Positions 19,229-27,350 of a stretch of 64,000 nucleotides of DNA are shown one piece after another. The translations under genes were made by a program, and so were the position numbers. The notes beneath the pieces are model-generated. The model did no database searches. It was not told the origin of the DNA and saw only the letters and a program-made list of their open reading frames with translations. Each line of letters opens with the position of its first letter. Position 1 is the first letter of the stretch. Source of the DNA: Maribellus sp. YY47 (GTDB lineage: Bacteria; Bacteroidota; Bacteroidia; Bacteroidales; Prolixibacteraceae); the NCBI RefSeq assembly GCF_023111095.1, contig NZ_JALGYW010000016.1, positions 62,001 to 126,000 of the forward strand, read 5' to 3'.

Positions 19229-19263
19229 GAAAGGATCTTCTTCGGAAGGTCCTTTCTTTTTTG
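19229..19263 (+). terminator. intrinsic terminator with UUCG loop
   Basis: Twelve-base-pair stem GAAAGGATCTTC/GAAGGTCCTTTC (one G-T pair) capped by TTCG and followed by seven T. It separates the first oxidoreductase from the ApbE-like gene. Confidence 0.9.
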
Positions 19264-19342
19264 TTCGTTGTATTTTGATAGTTTTTGTCAGAGAGATTCT
19301 TAATTTTACCCGTGAATGTAATAAACCAGTAAAACTATACTC

Positions 19343-20281
19343 ATGTCGGAGCCTACTATCCATAGCGAAACTTTTGTTATGTTCGGATTAAACACCGATA
19401 TCGTGCTTGTTGGTGTTGACGATGAAAGAGCCGGAAGAATTATCGAAATGCTGAAAGACGAGCTGGCAAGGCTTGAACTCGAAATCAGCCGATCCAATCC
19501 TTCTTCCTTTGTGTTGAAAACAGATCATTCACCCAAAGGGAAATGGATCAAATGCTCACCCGATTTTTTTGATGTATTGTTATTGTGCTCCGATTTCTAT
19601 GAAATGAGCAATGGCGCTTACGACATCACGATGGGGCCGCTTACAGAATGGTGGAGCATTACTGATGCCACATCGCCGAAAGAGCTGCAGGCCCGCATGC
19701 AACAATGTGGTTTTGACAAGGTGGAGCTGGATCCTGAACATCTGCGTTTTCGATTTATGGAAGAAGGCATGCAGTTCGATTTTTCAACGATCGAACTGGC
19801 TTATGCATTGGATCTGCTCAAATTGCTGTTGAGGGATGAAGCTGTGGAAAATGCCATCGTAAATTTCGAGGAAAGAGCGGTACTGGCGCTGGGGCATCAT
19901 CCGGCGGGAGAGGCCTGGCCTATCGGCATACGGAATATGCAGGATACCCATGAATTTTTGCAATTTTTTGAGATGAAAGACACTGCCTGCATTACCGACG
20001 GAACTTATTTTCTGAGCGAGGAGGCGGCAGGCTTGCAGCCACGAGTGGTGGTAAGTCCTGAAAACGGAGAACCCGTTGAAGGCATTAAAACCGTTTCGGT
20101 AAAAACCGGTGCTGCCACCATGGGCGCTTTTCTGGCACGGGTATGGCTGATTCTTCCTGAAAATGATAAATCCATTCTCGCCGAACAATTGCAGGATATC
20201 GAGATATTTGAGGCAGAATACCTGGACGATGATATTCGAACCAAACTAACGATACTAAACCGAGAGGAAGAAGATGAATAA
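19343..20281 (+). CDS. degenerate ApbE-like protein (FAD:protein FMN transferase fold)
   Basis: ApbE enzymes attach FMN covalently to Thr or Ser of flavoproteins. This 312-residue protein keeps the fold markers SNGAYDITMGPL (~89-100) and a late SVKTGAATMGAFLAR segment, but key sites are changed. The usual DLGGIAKGYAVD block reads DFSTIELAYALD (~146-157), losing the glycines and the lysine, and the normal ADALaT metal/substrate region reads MGAFLAR. It has no signal peptide, so it looks cytoplasmic. Transferase activity is doubtful; an FAD-binding or pyrophosphatase role is possible. Its end overlaps the start of the DUF6807 gene by eight bases, so the two are co-translated. Confidence 0.75.
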   Translation: MSEPTIHSETFVMFGLNTDIVLVGVDDERAGRIIEMLKDELARLELEISRSNPSSFVLKTDHSPKGKWIKCSPDFFDVLLLCSDFYEMSNGAYDITMGPLTEWWSITDATSPKELQARMQQCGFDKVELDPEHLRFRFMEEGMQFDFSTIELAYALDLLKLLLRDEAVENAIVNFEERAVLALGHHPAGEAWPIGIRNMQDTHEFLQFFEMKDTACITDGTYFLSEEAAGLQPRVVVSPENGEPVEGIKTVSVKTGAATMGAFLARVWLILPENDKSILAEQLQDIEIFEAEYLDDDIRTKLTILNREEEDE

Positions 20282-21206
20282 AACGTTTCTGTTTTTTACC
20301 GCATCTTTTTTGTTGTGGGCAACGGGCGCTTTTGCTCAGCTTTCGATGAAAAAGACCGATGAAGGAATACTGATCACCGAAAATAAGAAAGAGGTTTTTC
20401 TCTATCATATCCACCCCAAAGACCTGAACGGACAATACCGGCGTTGCAATTACATTCACCCCCTGTACGGTTTGAATGGGGAAGTGCTAACCGAAGATTT
20501 TCCTTCCGACCATTTGCATCATCGCGGAATATTTTGGGCCTGGCATCAGGTGTGGATCGGTGATAAAAGAGTTAGCGACGGCTGGGAGATCAAAGATTTT
20601 GATCAAACCGTTACCGAAATTGAATTTAAAAAAAATCCCTCAGGATTGGCCGTGATAAAAACGGAGGTGGACTGGACCTCCGGCAAATGGAAAAAGGAGG
20701 GGAAAAAAGTACCCTATCTGAATGAAAAAACGACCATAACTGTTCACCCAACCTCGCGGGATGTGCGAAAGATAGACTTTGAAATACAATTGCTGGCGCT
20801 TGAAGAAGGGCTGAAACTGGGTGGATCAGAAGACGAAAAGGCCTATGGTGGATTTTCGGTCCGTCTCGATTTACCCGACGATGTTACCTTCTCCGGCCCC
20901 GACGGGAAAATTGAGCCGGAGAATACTGCTGTGAAATCAAGCGGCTATGTGCAGGTTTCAGGAACGTTTGATAACGGAGCAAAAGAAAGCGGGGTGGTGA
21001 TCGTGGATCATCCTCAAAATCCCGGGTATCCGCAAGACTGGATTCTTCGTGCTAAAAACAGTATGCAAAATGTAGTTTGGCCGGGTCGCGAACCGGTCAT
21101 CGGTTCCACTACCGAACCGCTTGTACTGAAATACTCGCTTCTGGTGTACAGTGGCAAAATGAATAATAATAAAATGGAGAAGATAATCGGAGATGATCCG
21201 TTTTAG
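20274..21206 (+). CDS. DUF6807 (PmoA-like) exported protein
   Basis: The 310-residue protein has a signal peptide (cleavage near AFAQ, about residue 22) followed by a single beta-rich domain. The HPLYGLNGEVLTEDFPSDH segment and the HLHHRGIFWAWHQV His/Trp cluster are the hallmark of DUF6807. Automated annotation often calls this family PmoA, but there is no relation to the methane monooxygenase subunit, so that name should not be read as function. It is regularly found beside Gfo/Idh/MocA oxidoreductases in carbohydrate clusters, as here, which suggests a sugar-directed periplasmic enzyme or binding protein. The His cluster may bind a metal. Translationally coupled to the ApbE-like gene. Confidence 0.82.
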   Translation: MNKTFLFFTASFLLWATGAFAQLSMKKTDEGILITENKKEVFLYHIHPKDLNGQYRRCNYIHPLYGLNGEVLTEDFPSDHLHHRGIFWAWHQVWIGDKRVSDGWEIKDFDQTVTEIEFKKNPSGLAVIKTEVDWTSGKWKKEGKKVPYLNEKTTITVHPTSRDVRKIDFEIQLLALEEGLKLGGSEDEKAYGGFSVRLDLPDDVTFSGPDGKIEPENTAVKSSGYVQVSGTFDNGAKESGVVIVDHPQNPGYPQDWILRAKNSMQNVVWPGREPVIGSTTEPLVLKYSLLVYSGKMNNNKMEKIIGDDPF

Positions 21207-21380
21207 TTGATTCCCGTGGTGAATAAAATGTTATTCAACCAGATTTGGGATGTTGAAATGCTCCAATTTTTCAGATAAATCTTATTTTTAAAGCTAATAT
21301 CCAATAAACCTTATAACGGTGATTGTTCATCCATACAGATATGTTACGGAGAGCTTGCCGGAATCAGAAAAATAATAATC

Positions 21381-22694
21381 ATGAGTTCTAACAGAAGAGA
21401 ATTTATCCGGAATTCGGCCATTGCAGCAGCGGCAGTAAGTGTTGCCCCGGCTGTTTTGAATGCCTGTGCTTCGCCGGCAGAAAAAATAAATGTTGCATTG
21501 ATTGGTTGCCGCTCGATGGGTTTCAGCGATCTAAAGAGTTTTTTACGCAAGGAGAATAACGTAGAGTGTGTGGCCCTGTGTGATGTGGACGAGAAAGTGT
21601 TGGAAAGCAAGGCGGCAGAGGTGGAGAAAATGACCTCGAAACGTCCGGAAGTATACAGGGATTTCCGGCAGGTGCTCGAAAAACCGGAAGTGGATGTGGT
21701 GATCATTGGTACGCCCGATCACTGGCATGCCAATATGATGATGCAGGCCGTTCAGGCCGGGAAGCATGTGTACGTCGAAAAACCGATGGGACACAGCATC
21801 GAAGAGTGCAATGCCATGGTAGCAGCTCAGGCAAAATATCCCGACATGAAAGTTCAGGTGGGGATGTGGCAGCGGAGTTCGAAGCACTGGTTTGAAGCCT
21901 CCGAAATTGTGCAGTCGGGCGAATTGGGCAATGTACACCTGGTAAAAGCCTGGATCTACAAAGGCTACGACGAGCCGTATCCTTACATGGCTGATTCGGA
22001 AGCGCCCGAATATGTCGACTACGATATGTGGCTCGGTCCGGCGCCCAAGCGGCCGTTTAATATGAACCGCTTTCATTACAATTTCCGTTGGTGGTGGGAT
22101 TATGCCGGTGGCGCTATGACCGACTGGGGCGTTCACCTGCTTGACTTTGCCTTGTATGCGATGAAAGCAGATATGCCAACTTCCATTTCTCCCGGTGGAG
22201 GAATTTTTTACCACGAAAAGGAAGCCATTGAAACACCCGATATTCAGCAGGCGATTTATGCCTACCCCGATCATACGCTGATCTGGGAATGTGGGTTAAA
22301 TCCCGGAATTGGTCCGTATCAACGCGGACACGGTGTGGCTTATATCGGGCAAAAAGGTACACTGGTGGTGAGCCGCAATGGGTATGAACTAATCCCTGAC
22401 CAAAGCAATCAACTCAAAGGTCCGTTTTTTGAAGGGCGCACGCAGCAGCATTATGGCGACGGACTGGATCAGCACGTCGAGAATTTCCTGGCAGCCATTC
22501 GTAAAGGCGACCCCCTGAATGCGCCGGTGGAAGTAGGGGCAAAAACAGCCATCGTATCCGAAATGGGGAACATTGCTTATCGCGTTGGTCAGCGTATTCA
22601 CTGGGACGATGCTACTAAATCGTTCAAAGAAGATGCTGCCAATCAACTGGTAAAACTGAATTACAACCCCGAATGGCCCTTACCAAAAGTCTAG
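21381..22694 (+). CDS. second Tat-exported Gfo/Idh/MocA oxidoreductase
   Basis: The 437-residue protein starts with a Tat signal (SNRREFIRNS, Ala-rich core, then a Cys in NACAS that could also be a lipobox). The Rossmann fold carries NVALIGCRSMG, GTPDHWHANM and EKPMGHS, the last with the family's catalytic lysine. It is homologous to the 17860-19203 protein but clearly diverged, so the two probably handle different steps or substrates. It lies 174 bases after the DUF6807 gene and ends at a strong terminator that closes the cluster. The substrate is unknown; oxidation of rhamnose-linked or other glycosides is inference. Confidence 0.87.
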   Translation: MSSNRREFIRNSAIAAAAVSVAPAVLNACASPAEKINVALIGCRSMGFSDLKSFLRKENNVECVALCDVDEKVLESKAAEVEKMTSKRPEVYRDFRQVLEKPEVDVVIIGTPDHWHANMMMQAVQAGKHVYVEKPMGHSIEECNAMVAAQAKYPDMKVQVGMWQRSSKHWFEASEIVQSGELGNVHLVKAWIYKGYDEPYPYMADSEAPEYVDYDMWLGPAPKRPFNMNRFHYNFRWWWDYAGGAMTDWGVHLLDFALYAMKADMPTSISPGGGIFYHEKEAIETPDIQQAIYAYPDHTLIWECGLNPGIGPYQRGHGVAYIGQKGTLVVSRNGYELIPDQSNQLKGPFFEGRTQQHYGDGLDQHVENFLAAIRKGDPLNAPVEVGAKTAIVSEMGNIAYRVGQRIHWDDATKSFKEDAANQLVKLNYNPEWPLPKV

Positions 22695-22736
22695 CCCTGG
22701 AAGTTTAAGGACTGATCTTATACTAAATTATCGTAG

Positions 22737-22776
22737 ATCCCTCTTTTTTGGCACTTGCTGAAAAAGAGGGATTTTC
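22737..22776 (+). terminator. intrinsic terminator closing the sugar cluster
   Basis: Twelve-base perfect stem ATCCCTCTTTTT/AAAAAGAGGGAT with a twelve-base loop, then TTTCTTTTTATT. Confidence 0.85.
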
Positions 22777-22888
22777 TTTTTATTCGGTGGATGAAATACA
22801 AAACTCACATCGAATTTCTTTCACGATAAATATTAAAATACTAATTTGTCGCAAATTGCTTTCGGTTTTAAATTAATACAGAAGAAAA

Positions 22889-23755
22889 ATGAAAACACGA
22901 GTTACGGTTGAAGCTCTCGTTCAGGCGCCGGTTGAAAAAGTATGGGATTTTTGGACACGATCTGAACACATTGTTAACTGGAACTTTGCATCCGACGACT
23001 GGCATTGCCCCTGGGCAAAGAATGATGCCCAGCCAGGAGGTAAGTTTGTTTGGCGCATGGAAGCAAAGGACGGAAGTTTTGGCTTTGATTTTAACGGAGA
23101 ATACCAAACTGTTTCTCCTCACCAGTTAATTGAGTATGCGATAGAAGATGGCCGGAAAGTAAAAATAGTTTTTACACAGGAAGGCACTCAAACCCGCGTA
23201 ACCGAAACCTTTGAAGCAGAAGATCAGAACCCGGTTGAACTGCAAAAAGGCGGTTGGCAGGCCATTCTTAACAATTTCAAAAAATATGTGGAAGCGTCGG
23301 GCAAATTTGAGCGACTGCAATTCGAGATTTTAATACAAGCCAGTCCCGAAAAAGTGTATGCATGCATGCTCGATGAAAAACTTTACAGCGAGTGGACAAA
23401 AGCATTTGATCCCAATTCCCGTTTTCTGGGGACCTGGGAAAAGGGCAGCGAAATACGATTTATGGGTACGGAAAAGGACGGAAATGCCGGGGGAATGATC
23501 AGCCTGGTGGAAGAAAACATTCCCAACAGCTATGTGAGTCTTTTGCACCTCGGAATGATCATGAATGGAAAAGACATTACAGATGGCCCTGAAATAGACG
23601 AGTGGGCGGGAGCTCATGAGAATTACACCTTTGAAAAACACGGTGATGATACCTTGTTAAAGATAGAGTTGGATTCTGTTCCGGCTTTTAAAAGTTACTT
23701 TGCGGAAACCTATCCCAAAGCATTAGACAGCCTGAAAACAATTTGCGAACAATAA
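22889..23755 (+). CDS. tandem SRPBCC/AHSA1-domain protein
   Basis: The 288-residue soluble protein consists of two START-like AHSA1 domains in series. The first is ~1-138 (VEALVQAPVEKVWDFWT opening, PGGKFVWRMEAKDG core). The second is ~143-288 (FEILIQASPEKVYACML opening). Single AHSA1 domains of ~140 residues are common; two in one chain is a fusion or duplication. Such proteins bind small hydrophobic ligands or, as Aha1-like, help chaperones; nothing here decides the ligand. It is followed 27 bases later by a VOC protein, a frequent Bacteroidota partner, probably in one transcript. Confidence 0.85.
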   Translation: MKTRVTVEALVQAPVEKVWDFWTRSEHIVNWNFASDDWHCPWAKNDAQPGGKFVWRMEAKDGSFGFDFNGEYQTVSPHQLIEYAIEDGRKVKIVFTQEGTQTRVTETFEAEDQNPVELQKGGWQAILNNFKKYVEASGKFERLQFEILIQASPEKVYACMLDEKLYSEWTKAFDPNSRFLGTWEKGSEIRFMGTEKDGNAGGMISLVEENIPNSYVSLLHLGMIMNGKDITDGPEIDEWAGAHENYTFEKHGDDTLLKIELDSVPAFKSYFAETYPKALDSLKTICEQ

Positions 23756-23782
23756 TAATCGATTCATTAAAAATACAGAATT

Positions 23783-24226
23783 ATGGCAACAGTAAACATT
23801 TATCTCAATTTCCCGGGAAACACCGAAGAGGCTTTTCTTTTTTACAAATCGGTATTTGGTACCGAGTTTTACGGACAAGGCATAATGCGGTTTAAAGATG
23901 TTCCTCCATCTGACAAAATGCCGCCTCTGCCGGAGGGAGTAATGGACAAAGTGATGCACGTGGGATTACCCATACTCGGAGGATTTATGTTAATGGGGTC
24001 GGATGCTCCTCCGGAAATGGGATTTAACGTAAATAAAGGAAATAACATTTACATCAATTTACAGCCCGACACCCGCGAAGAAACCCGGAAACTTTTTGCT
24101 GCACTTTCCGAAGGAGGTAACGTAGAGCAGGAACTTCAGGAGATGTTCTGGGGCGATTATTATGGCGCCTGCGTGGATAAGTTTGGTATTATGTGGATGT
24201 TCAACTGCTCCGAAAAGGCCGGATAA
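23783..24226 (+). CDS. VOC family protein (PhnB/YjdN-like)
   Basis: The 147-residue protein has the vicinal-oxygen-chelate fold: an N-terminal NIYLNFPGNTEEAFLFYKSV module and a C-terminal module ending WGDYYGACVDKFGIMWMFN. The latter is the PhnB-type signature. PhnB-like proteins are small dimers of mostly unknown substrate, and the bleomycin-resistance or glyoxalase names that databases attach are not supported here. It follows the AHSA1 gene by 27 bases, so the two are probably co-transcribed. Confidence 0.85.
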   Translation: MATVNIYLNFPGNTEEAFLFYKSVFGTEFYGQGIMRFKDVPPSDKMPPLPEGVMDKVMHVGLPILGGFMLMGSDAPPEMGFNVNKGNNIYINLQPDTREETRKLFAALSEGGNVEQELQEMFWGDYYGACVDKFGIMWMFNCSEKAG

Positions 24227-24269
24227 CCCAAACAAGCCACCTGCCCCGACACACAACATTTTTTTCGCA

Positions 24270-25367
24270 TTAGTTCCGTTTCAACAACATTTTCTTTCGT
24301 TTCCGGCTGAGGAAATTGCGAAGTGGCATATCGTAGAATTTCATTACCAGCCAGGCAAAGAATACCAGTACAACCGTTCCGATTCCGACAATCCACGGAA
24401 GATACTCCTGCGGCGGATTTTTCGAAACGAAATAGTTGCCAAACCACCAGATGGCAAAGTAGTGAGTCATGTATAAAGGGTAGGAAATGTTACCCATAAA
24501 CACACACACTTTTTGTGTAGAACCCGACAAAACCGAACCGGCGCCAAGCGATACCAGCAAGGGGAAATAAAACAATACCAGGAGCGGTTCAACAATTGCG
24601 CTGTTGCCCAGGCCCGAAGTCATAAAAGCTGTAGCCAGCAGGATTGAGAGCGCCACAAATCCCAGTTTGTTTTTAATGATCCACCCCGACCTGTACACCA
24701 GTAAACCGGCCAGGAAAGAATAGCTCATGCGAATTCCGCCGTCAAAAAACGTGGCTCCGTTCCAGCCGCCCAACAGGTTACCTGCACGGTAGCTTACCCA
24801 CACAATGCCTCCGGCAGCCAGTACGAGTAACACTCCCAACACTTTCTTTGAAAGACGGACCAAAACAAAGGCATAAAGTATATTGGCAATGTATTCCCAA
24901 AACAACGACCACGAAGGGGCATTCAAACTAAAGAGGTTAAAAGCCCGCTCTTCCATGGTAGGCAGCGGAATCAGAAATAACGAGCAAAGAACCATTAGCG
25001 CCAGCGCTCCCATTGAATGGGCTGCTGCATGGTCGGCAAACGGATCGGCAAACAGCCCGATAACTCCAAGCACTGTTCCGGCAATAACCAGCGGGTGAAG
25101 ACGGATCAGCCGCGAAGTAAAAAATGCCCGGATGCCCATTTGAGGAAGTCGCTTGTCGTAGGCATAGGCAATCACAAAACCCGAGAGGCAAAAGAAAAAA
25201 TCAACAGCCAGAAAGCCATGGCCGATAAAGTTTTGGGTAAAGTCGGGATAGATCCACTCCATAAAATGAAAGACCACCACTGCCAAGGCAGCAATCCCTC
25301 TTAATCCGTCCAAAATATGAAAATGCTGTTTGCTTTGCAGCAACTTTTCTTCTGTAATATGCTTCAT
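24270..25367 (-). CDS. acyltransferase family 3 membrane protein
   Basis: O-acyltransferase of the OafA/NolL type that moves acetyl or other acyl groups onto extracellular sugars. The 365-residue protein has about ten membrane helices. The early motif HILDGLRGIAALAVVVFH carries the family's H...R...VxxFH pattern, and the first helices end with the FFCLSGFVIAY signature (usual FFxLSGFL). I use the ATG at 25367 because the -7 box at 25400-25407 leaves it a 27-base leader; the ATG at 25388 is possible. It is convergent with the VOC gene. The target glycan is unknown. Confidence 0.88.
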   Translation of the reverse strand: MKHITEEKLLQSKQHFHILDGLRGIAALAVVVFHFMEWIYPDFTQNFIGHGFLAVDFFFCLSGFVIAYAYDKRLPQMGIRAFFTSRLIRLHPLVIAGTVLGVIGLFADPFADHAAAHSMGALALMVLCSLFLIPLPTMEERAFNLFSLNAPSWSLFWEYIANILYAFVLVRLSKKVLGVLLVLAAGGIVWVSYRAGNLLGGWNGATFFDGGIRMSYSFLAGLLVYRSGWIIKNKLGFVALSILLATAFMTSGLGNSAIVEPLLVLFYFPLLVSLGAGSVLSGSTQKVCVFMGNISYPLYMTHYFAIWWFGNYFVSKNPPQEYLPWIVGIGTVVLVFFAWLVMKFYDMPLRNFLSRKRKKMLLKRN

Positions 25368-25399
25368 ATAGGTTTCATTGCCGGGCATTCGCAATCATT

Positions 25400-25407
25400 C
25401 AAATGTA
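25400..25407 (-). promoter_or_regulatory. -7 promoter box of the acyltransferase
   Basis: TACATTTG on the minus strand, a full match to TAnnTTTG. Confidence 0.6.
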
Positions 25408-25598
25408 CCGATGGGTAAAGCCTGCAAAACTAAACGAAAAACACCATATTCCTAAAAAGAGGAGCGGGGAAGCTACCGGAATACAAGTGGATATCCATCT
25501 GCTAAACGAAGTTTTTCCCGTTTTTGAGCTGGGCTATTGCTGAAATTTCTAAATTTCACCTGGATAAATTATGAATTGTTAAACATTAAATAAGTAAA

Positions 25599-25874
25599 AT
25601 GATCACGACAATAGTTTTAATAAAAACCAAACACTCAAAGATTAATGAGGTGGGAGAGAAGATCTCGGCCATAAAAGGAGTGACCGAAGTTTATTCGGTA
25701 AGTGGAAGATACAACCTGTTGGCCATAATCCGGCATAAGGAAATGGATGATATTTCGGTGATTGTTACCGAGAAAATTAACGCGGTTGAAGGCATTAAGA
25801 AAACAGAATCGATGATTGCCTACCGGATGTTGTCGAAATATGATTTGGCCGGTGTGTTCGATCTTGGCGATTAA
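25599..25874 (+). CDS. stand-alone Lrp/AsnC ligand-binding (RAM) domain protein
   Basis: The 91-residue protein is only the RAM/ACT-like effector domain of Lrp/AsnC regulators. It has a beta-alpha-beta-beta-alpha-beta order, with GRYNLLAIIRHK in the ligand-dimer region, and no DNA-binding helix-turn-helix. Such stand-alone SraA-like proteins form octameric rings and may bind amino acids or modulate full-length Lrp partners. The length is normal for the stand-alone class, so it is not a fragment. It is isolated from its neighbours. Confidence 0.88.
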   Translation: MITTIVLIKTKHSKINEVGEKISAIKGVTEVYSVSGRYNLLAIIRHKEMDDISVIVTEKINAVEGIKKTESMIAYRMLSKYDLAGVFDLGD

Positions 25875-25933
25875 AAACCAACTTTAGTAAGGGCTTGAAC
25901 GACCTCGGGATTCCGTCGTTAAGGAATAAATTC

Positions 25934-25974
25934 ACACAGACCTTCAAGGTTTTCAAACCCTTGAAGGTCTGTGT
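25934..25974. repeat. 16-bp inverted repeat (hairpin) after the RAM gene
   Basis: Perfect arms ACACAGACCTTCAAGG and CCTTGAAGGTCTGTGT around a nine-base loop. No T-run follows, so it is not a standard terminator. The arm sequence looks like a dispersed extragenic palindrome of Bacteroidota; that is memory-based inference. Confidence 0.7.
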
Positions 25975-26003
25975 ACACTCGCAGTCATGGTATGGTTCCC
26001 CGG

Positions 26004-26723
26004 CTAATCCATTACCGGCTCCTCGTCTTTTTTGCGGCGTTTTTTTACCACTTCGTTGTTGGCGCTGATCAGTTCGGCCACCACCCGGGCAAAGGCGCCA
26101 TAGGTGGGCTCGTCGAGCTGCGTCATTACATTCAGGTAAGGCACCAGCTGGTTGTTGATCCGGTTCACCACCTCTTGTTTAATTTTCGAGGCATTTTCAA
26201 GGGTGCCCTCTTCTGCCTGCGCCGACTCAAAAGCCAAACGGCTGGCCTCGAACGTATCCTGCGCCTGTTGCAAAGCCGCAATGTATTCGGCACACTGAGG
26301 CACCAGCGCAATGTCGGCCAGCGCTTTGGGTTTGTTTAAATCGGCCAGCAGCGAGTTGAGCAGCGAACTCTCGCGCGTAAAGCTTTCTTCTTTTATTTCG
26401 AGGCCGTAGTGGTTAAAAATATCGAGCAGGTTGAGCGCCGCCTGGCGGATCTGTGCATCGGGATGATGCGAAGAACTCACCAGCAGAAAATAAAAGCCGC
26501 TTATTTTCTCGTCGCGGATTTCGTCGTTGGTTTTTTGTTCGCTTTTCTCTTTCATCCGCTTAATGGCCGAGGCAAACATTACCGACTCGTCCTTTAGCGG
26601 GTTCATTATTTTCTCCAGGTTGGCATCGGTGTTGAGCGGGGTGCCATCGTAGCCCCGGATAAGTTGCGCCGCGGTGCCGTCAACTTCGGTGTTGCGGCTT
26701 GTAAGCATTAATAAAGGAATCAT
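26004..26723 (-). CDS. DUF6261 family protein
   Basis: The 239-residue protein is highly helical, with long charged helices, no signal peptide and no membrane segment. Features seen are PLKDESVMFASAIKRM near residue 50, DEKISGFYFLLVSSSH near 75, and a basic-acidic tail KKRRKKDEEP. It resembles DUF6261, a Bacteroidota-restricted family of unknown function that often occurs in several divergent copies per genome. The base composition is more GC-rich than the surroundings. It borders the repeat region at 26.9 kb. No function is proposed. Confidence 0.65.
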   Translation of the reverse strand: MIPLLMLTSRNTEVDGTAAQLIRGYDGTPLNTDANLEKIMNPLKDESVMFASAIKRMKEKSEQKTNDEIRDEKISGFYFLLVSSSHHPDAQIRQAALNLLDIFNHYGLEIKEESFTRESSLLNSLLADLNKPKALADIALVPQCAEYIAALQQAQDTFEASRLAFESAQAEEGTLENASKIKQEVVNRINNQLVPYLNVMTQLDEPTYGAFARVVAELISANNEVVKKRRKKDEEPVMD

Positions 26724-26894
26724 AGTAATAAATTTTAGTTTGACATTGGTTAACCAGTTGCTCCTGTTTGAATGAATTACATGTGGGCAGATGCTTGTGG
26801 TTTAATTCCCAACAATTTACGATAATTAGTGCAAAAAATCCAAATAAAAGAAGAACTAAGATTCATACTGCCAATGACTTGCCTTTTGGCTCGC

Positions 26895-27099
26895 GTCAGC
26901 CCGACAAAGGATGAAAGACTGATTTTTCACCTTGGGTCTATCAGACAAAGCATGAAAAACTGTTCGGTCAGCCCGTGTCTGTCAGACAAAGCATGAAAAA
27001 GTGATTTGTCACCTCTCGTCAGCCAGACAAACAGTGAAAAAATGATTTTTCACCTCGTGTCTGCTGGACAAAGTATGAAAAATGGTTCGGTGGCTTTTT
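26895..27099 (+). repeat. five tandem copies of a 41-bp repeat
   Basis: Copies start at 26895, 26936, 26977, 27018 and 27059, every one exactly 41 bases long. The first ~24 bases are conserved (GTC, variable bases, then AGACAAAGCATGAAAAA). Tails are of two kinds: copies 1, 3 and 4 end in TGATTTTTCACCT-like sequence, which pairs with the GTGAAAAA before it (perfect eight-base arms in copy 4), while copies 2 and 5 have GTTCGGT instead. The period is not a multiple of three, and no long frame crosses it sensibly, so it is non-coding. Confidence 0.9.
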
Positions 27100-27122
27100 T
27101 TGACCGTGTCAATGAGGAGTTG

Positions 27123-27210
27123 GGGCGAAAGCCCGGCTGCCAAGCTTCGGGTTTAGCCCCGGCATTGATGCCGGGGTTAGAGATGCCTCCGGAAGAGGGG
27201 CTTTAGCCCT
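27123..27210. repeat. REP-like element of four adjacent palindromes
   Basis: Successive hairpins are GGGC-GAAA-GCCC (27123-27134), CCCCGGCAT/ATGCCGGGG (27157-27176), CCTC/GAGG (27186-27198) and GGGCT/AGCCC (27198-27209). GC-rich compared with flanks. No T-run. It looks like a dispersed extragenic palindromic element; the absence of a nearby RayT transposase leaves this as inference. Confidence 0.6.
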
Positions 27211-27350
27211 TAATCTCTGTTTTACAAAAGTTTTACCCCGAGTGCAATCGATACAATTCTTTTGTTAAATTAGTACCTGAACTTTAAGGTGACACCCGAG
27301 ACGAACTGCAGCGAGAGATTTGCCACCCTTACTTTGAATTCATAGACTGA

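Noticed and set aside
20274-21206. Methane monooxygenase subunit PmoA
   Set aside because: Database naming artefact for DUF6807; the protein is a soluble exported beta-rich protein with no membrane copper subunit features.
21543-22274. Minus-strand open frame inside the second Gfo/Idh gene
   Set aside because: Antisense shadow of a well-supported oxidoreductase gene.
26895-27099. CRISPR array
   Set aside because: The units are contiguous 41-bp tandem repeats without unique spacers, and no cas genes are present.
27006-27206. Open frame of 66 codons across the 41-bp repeats and the palindromic element
   Set aside because: The 41-base period is not a multiple of three, so each copy is read in a different frame, and the rest is palindrome sequence.
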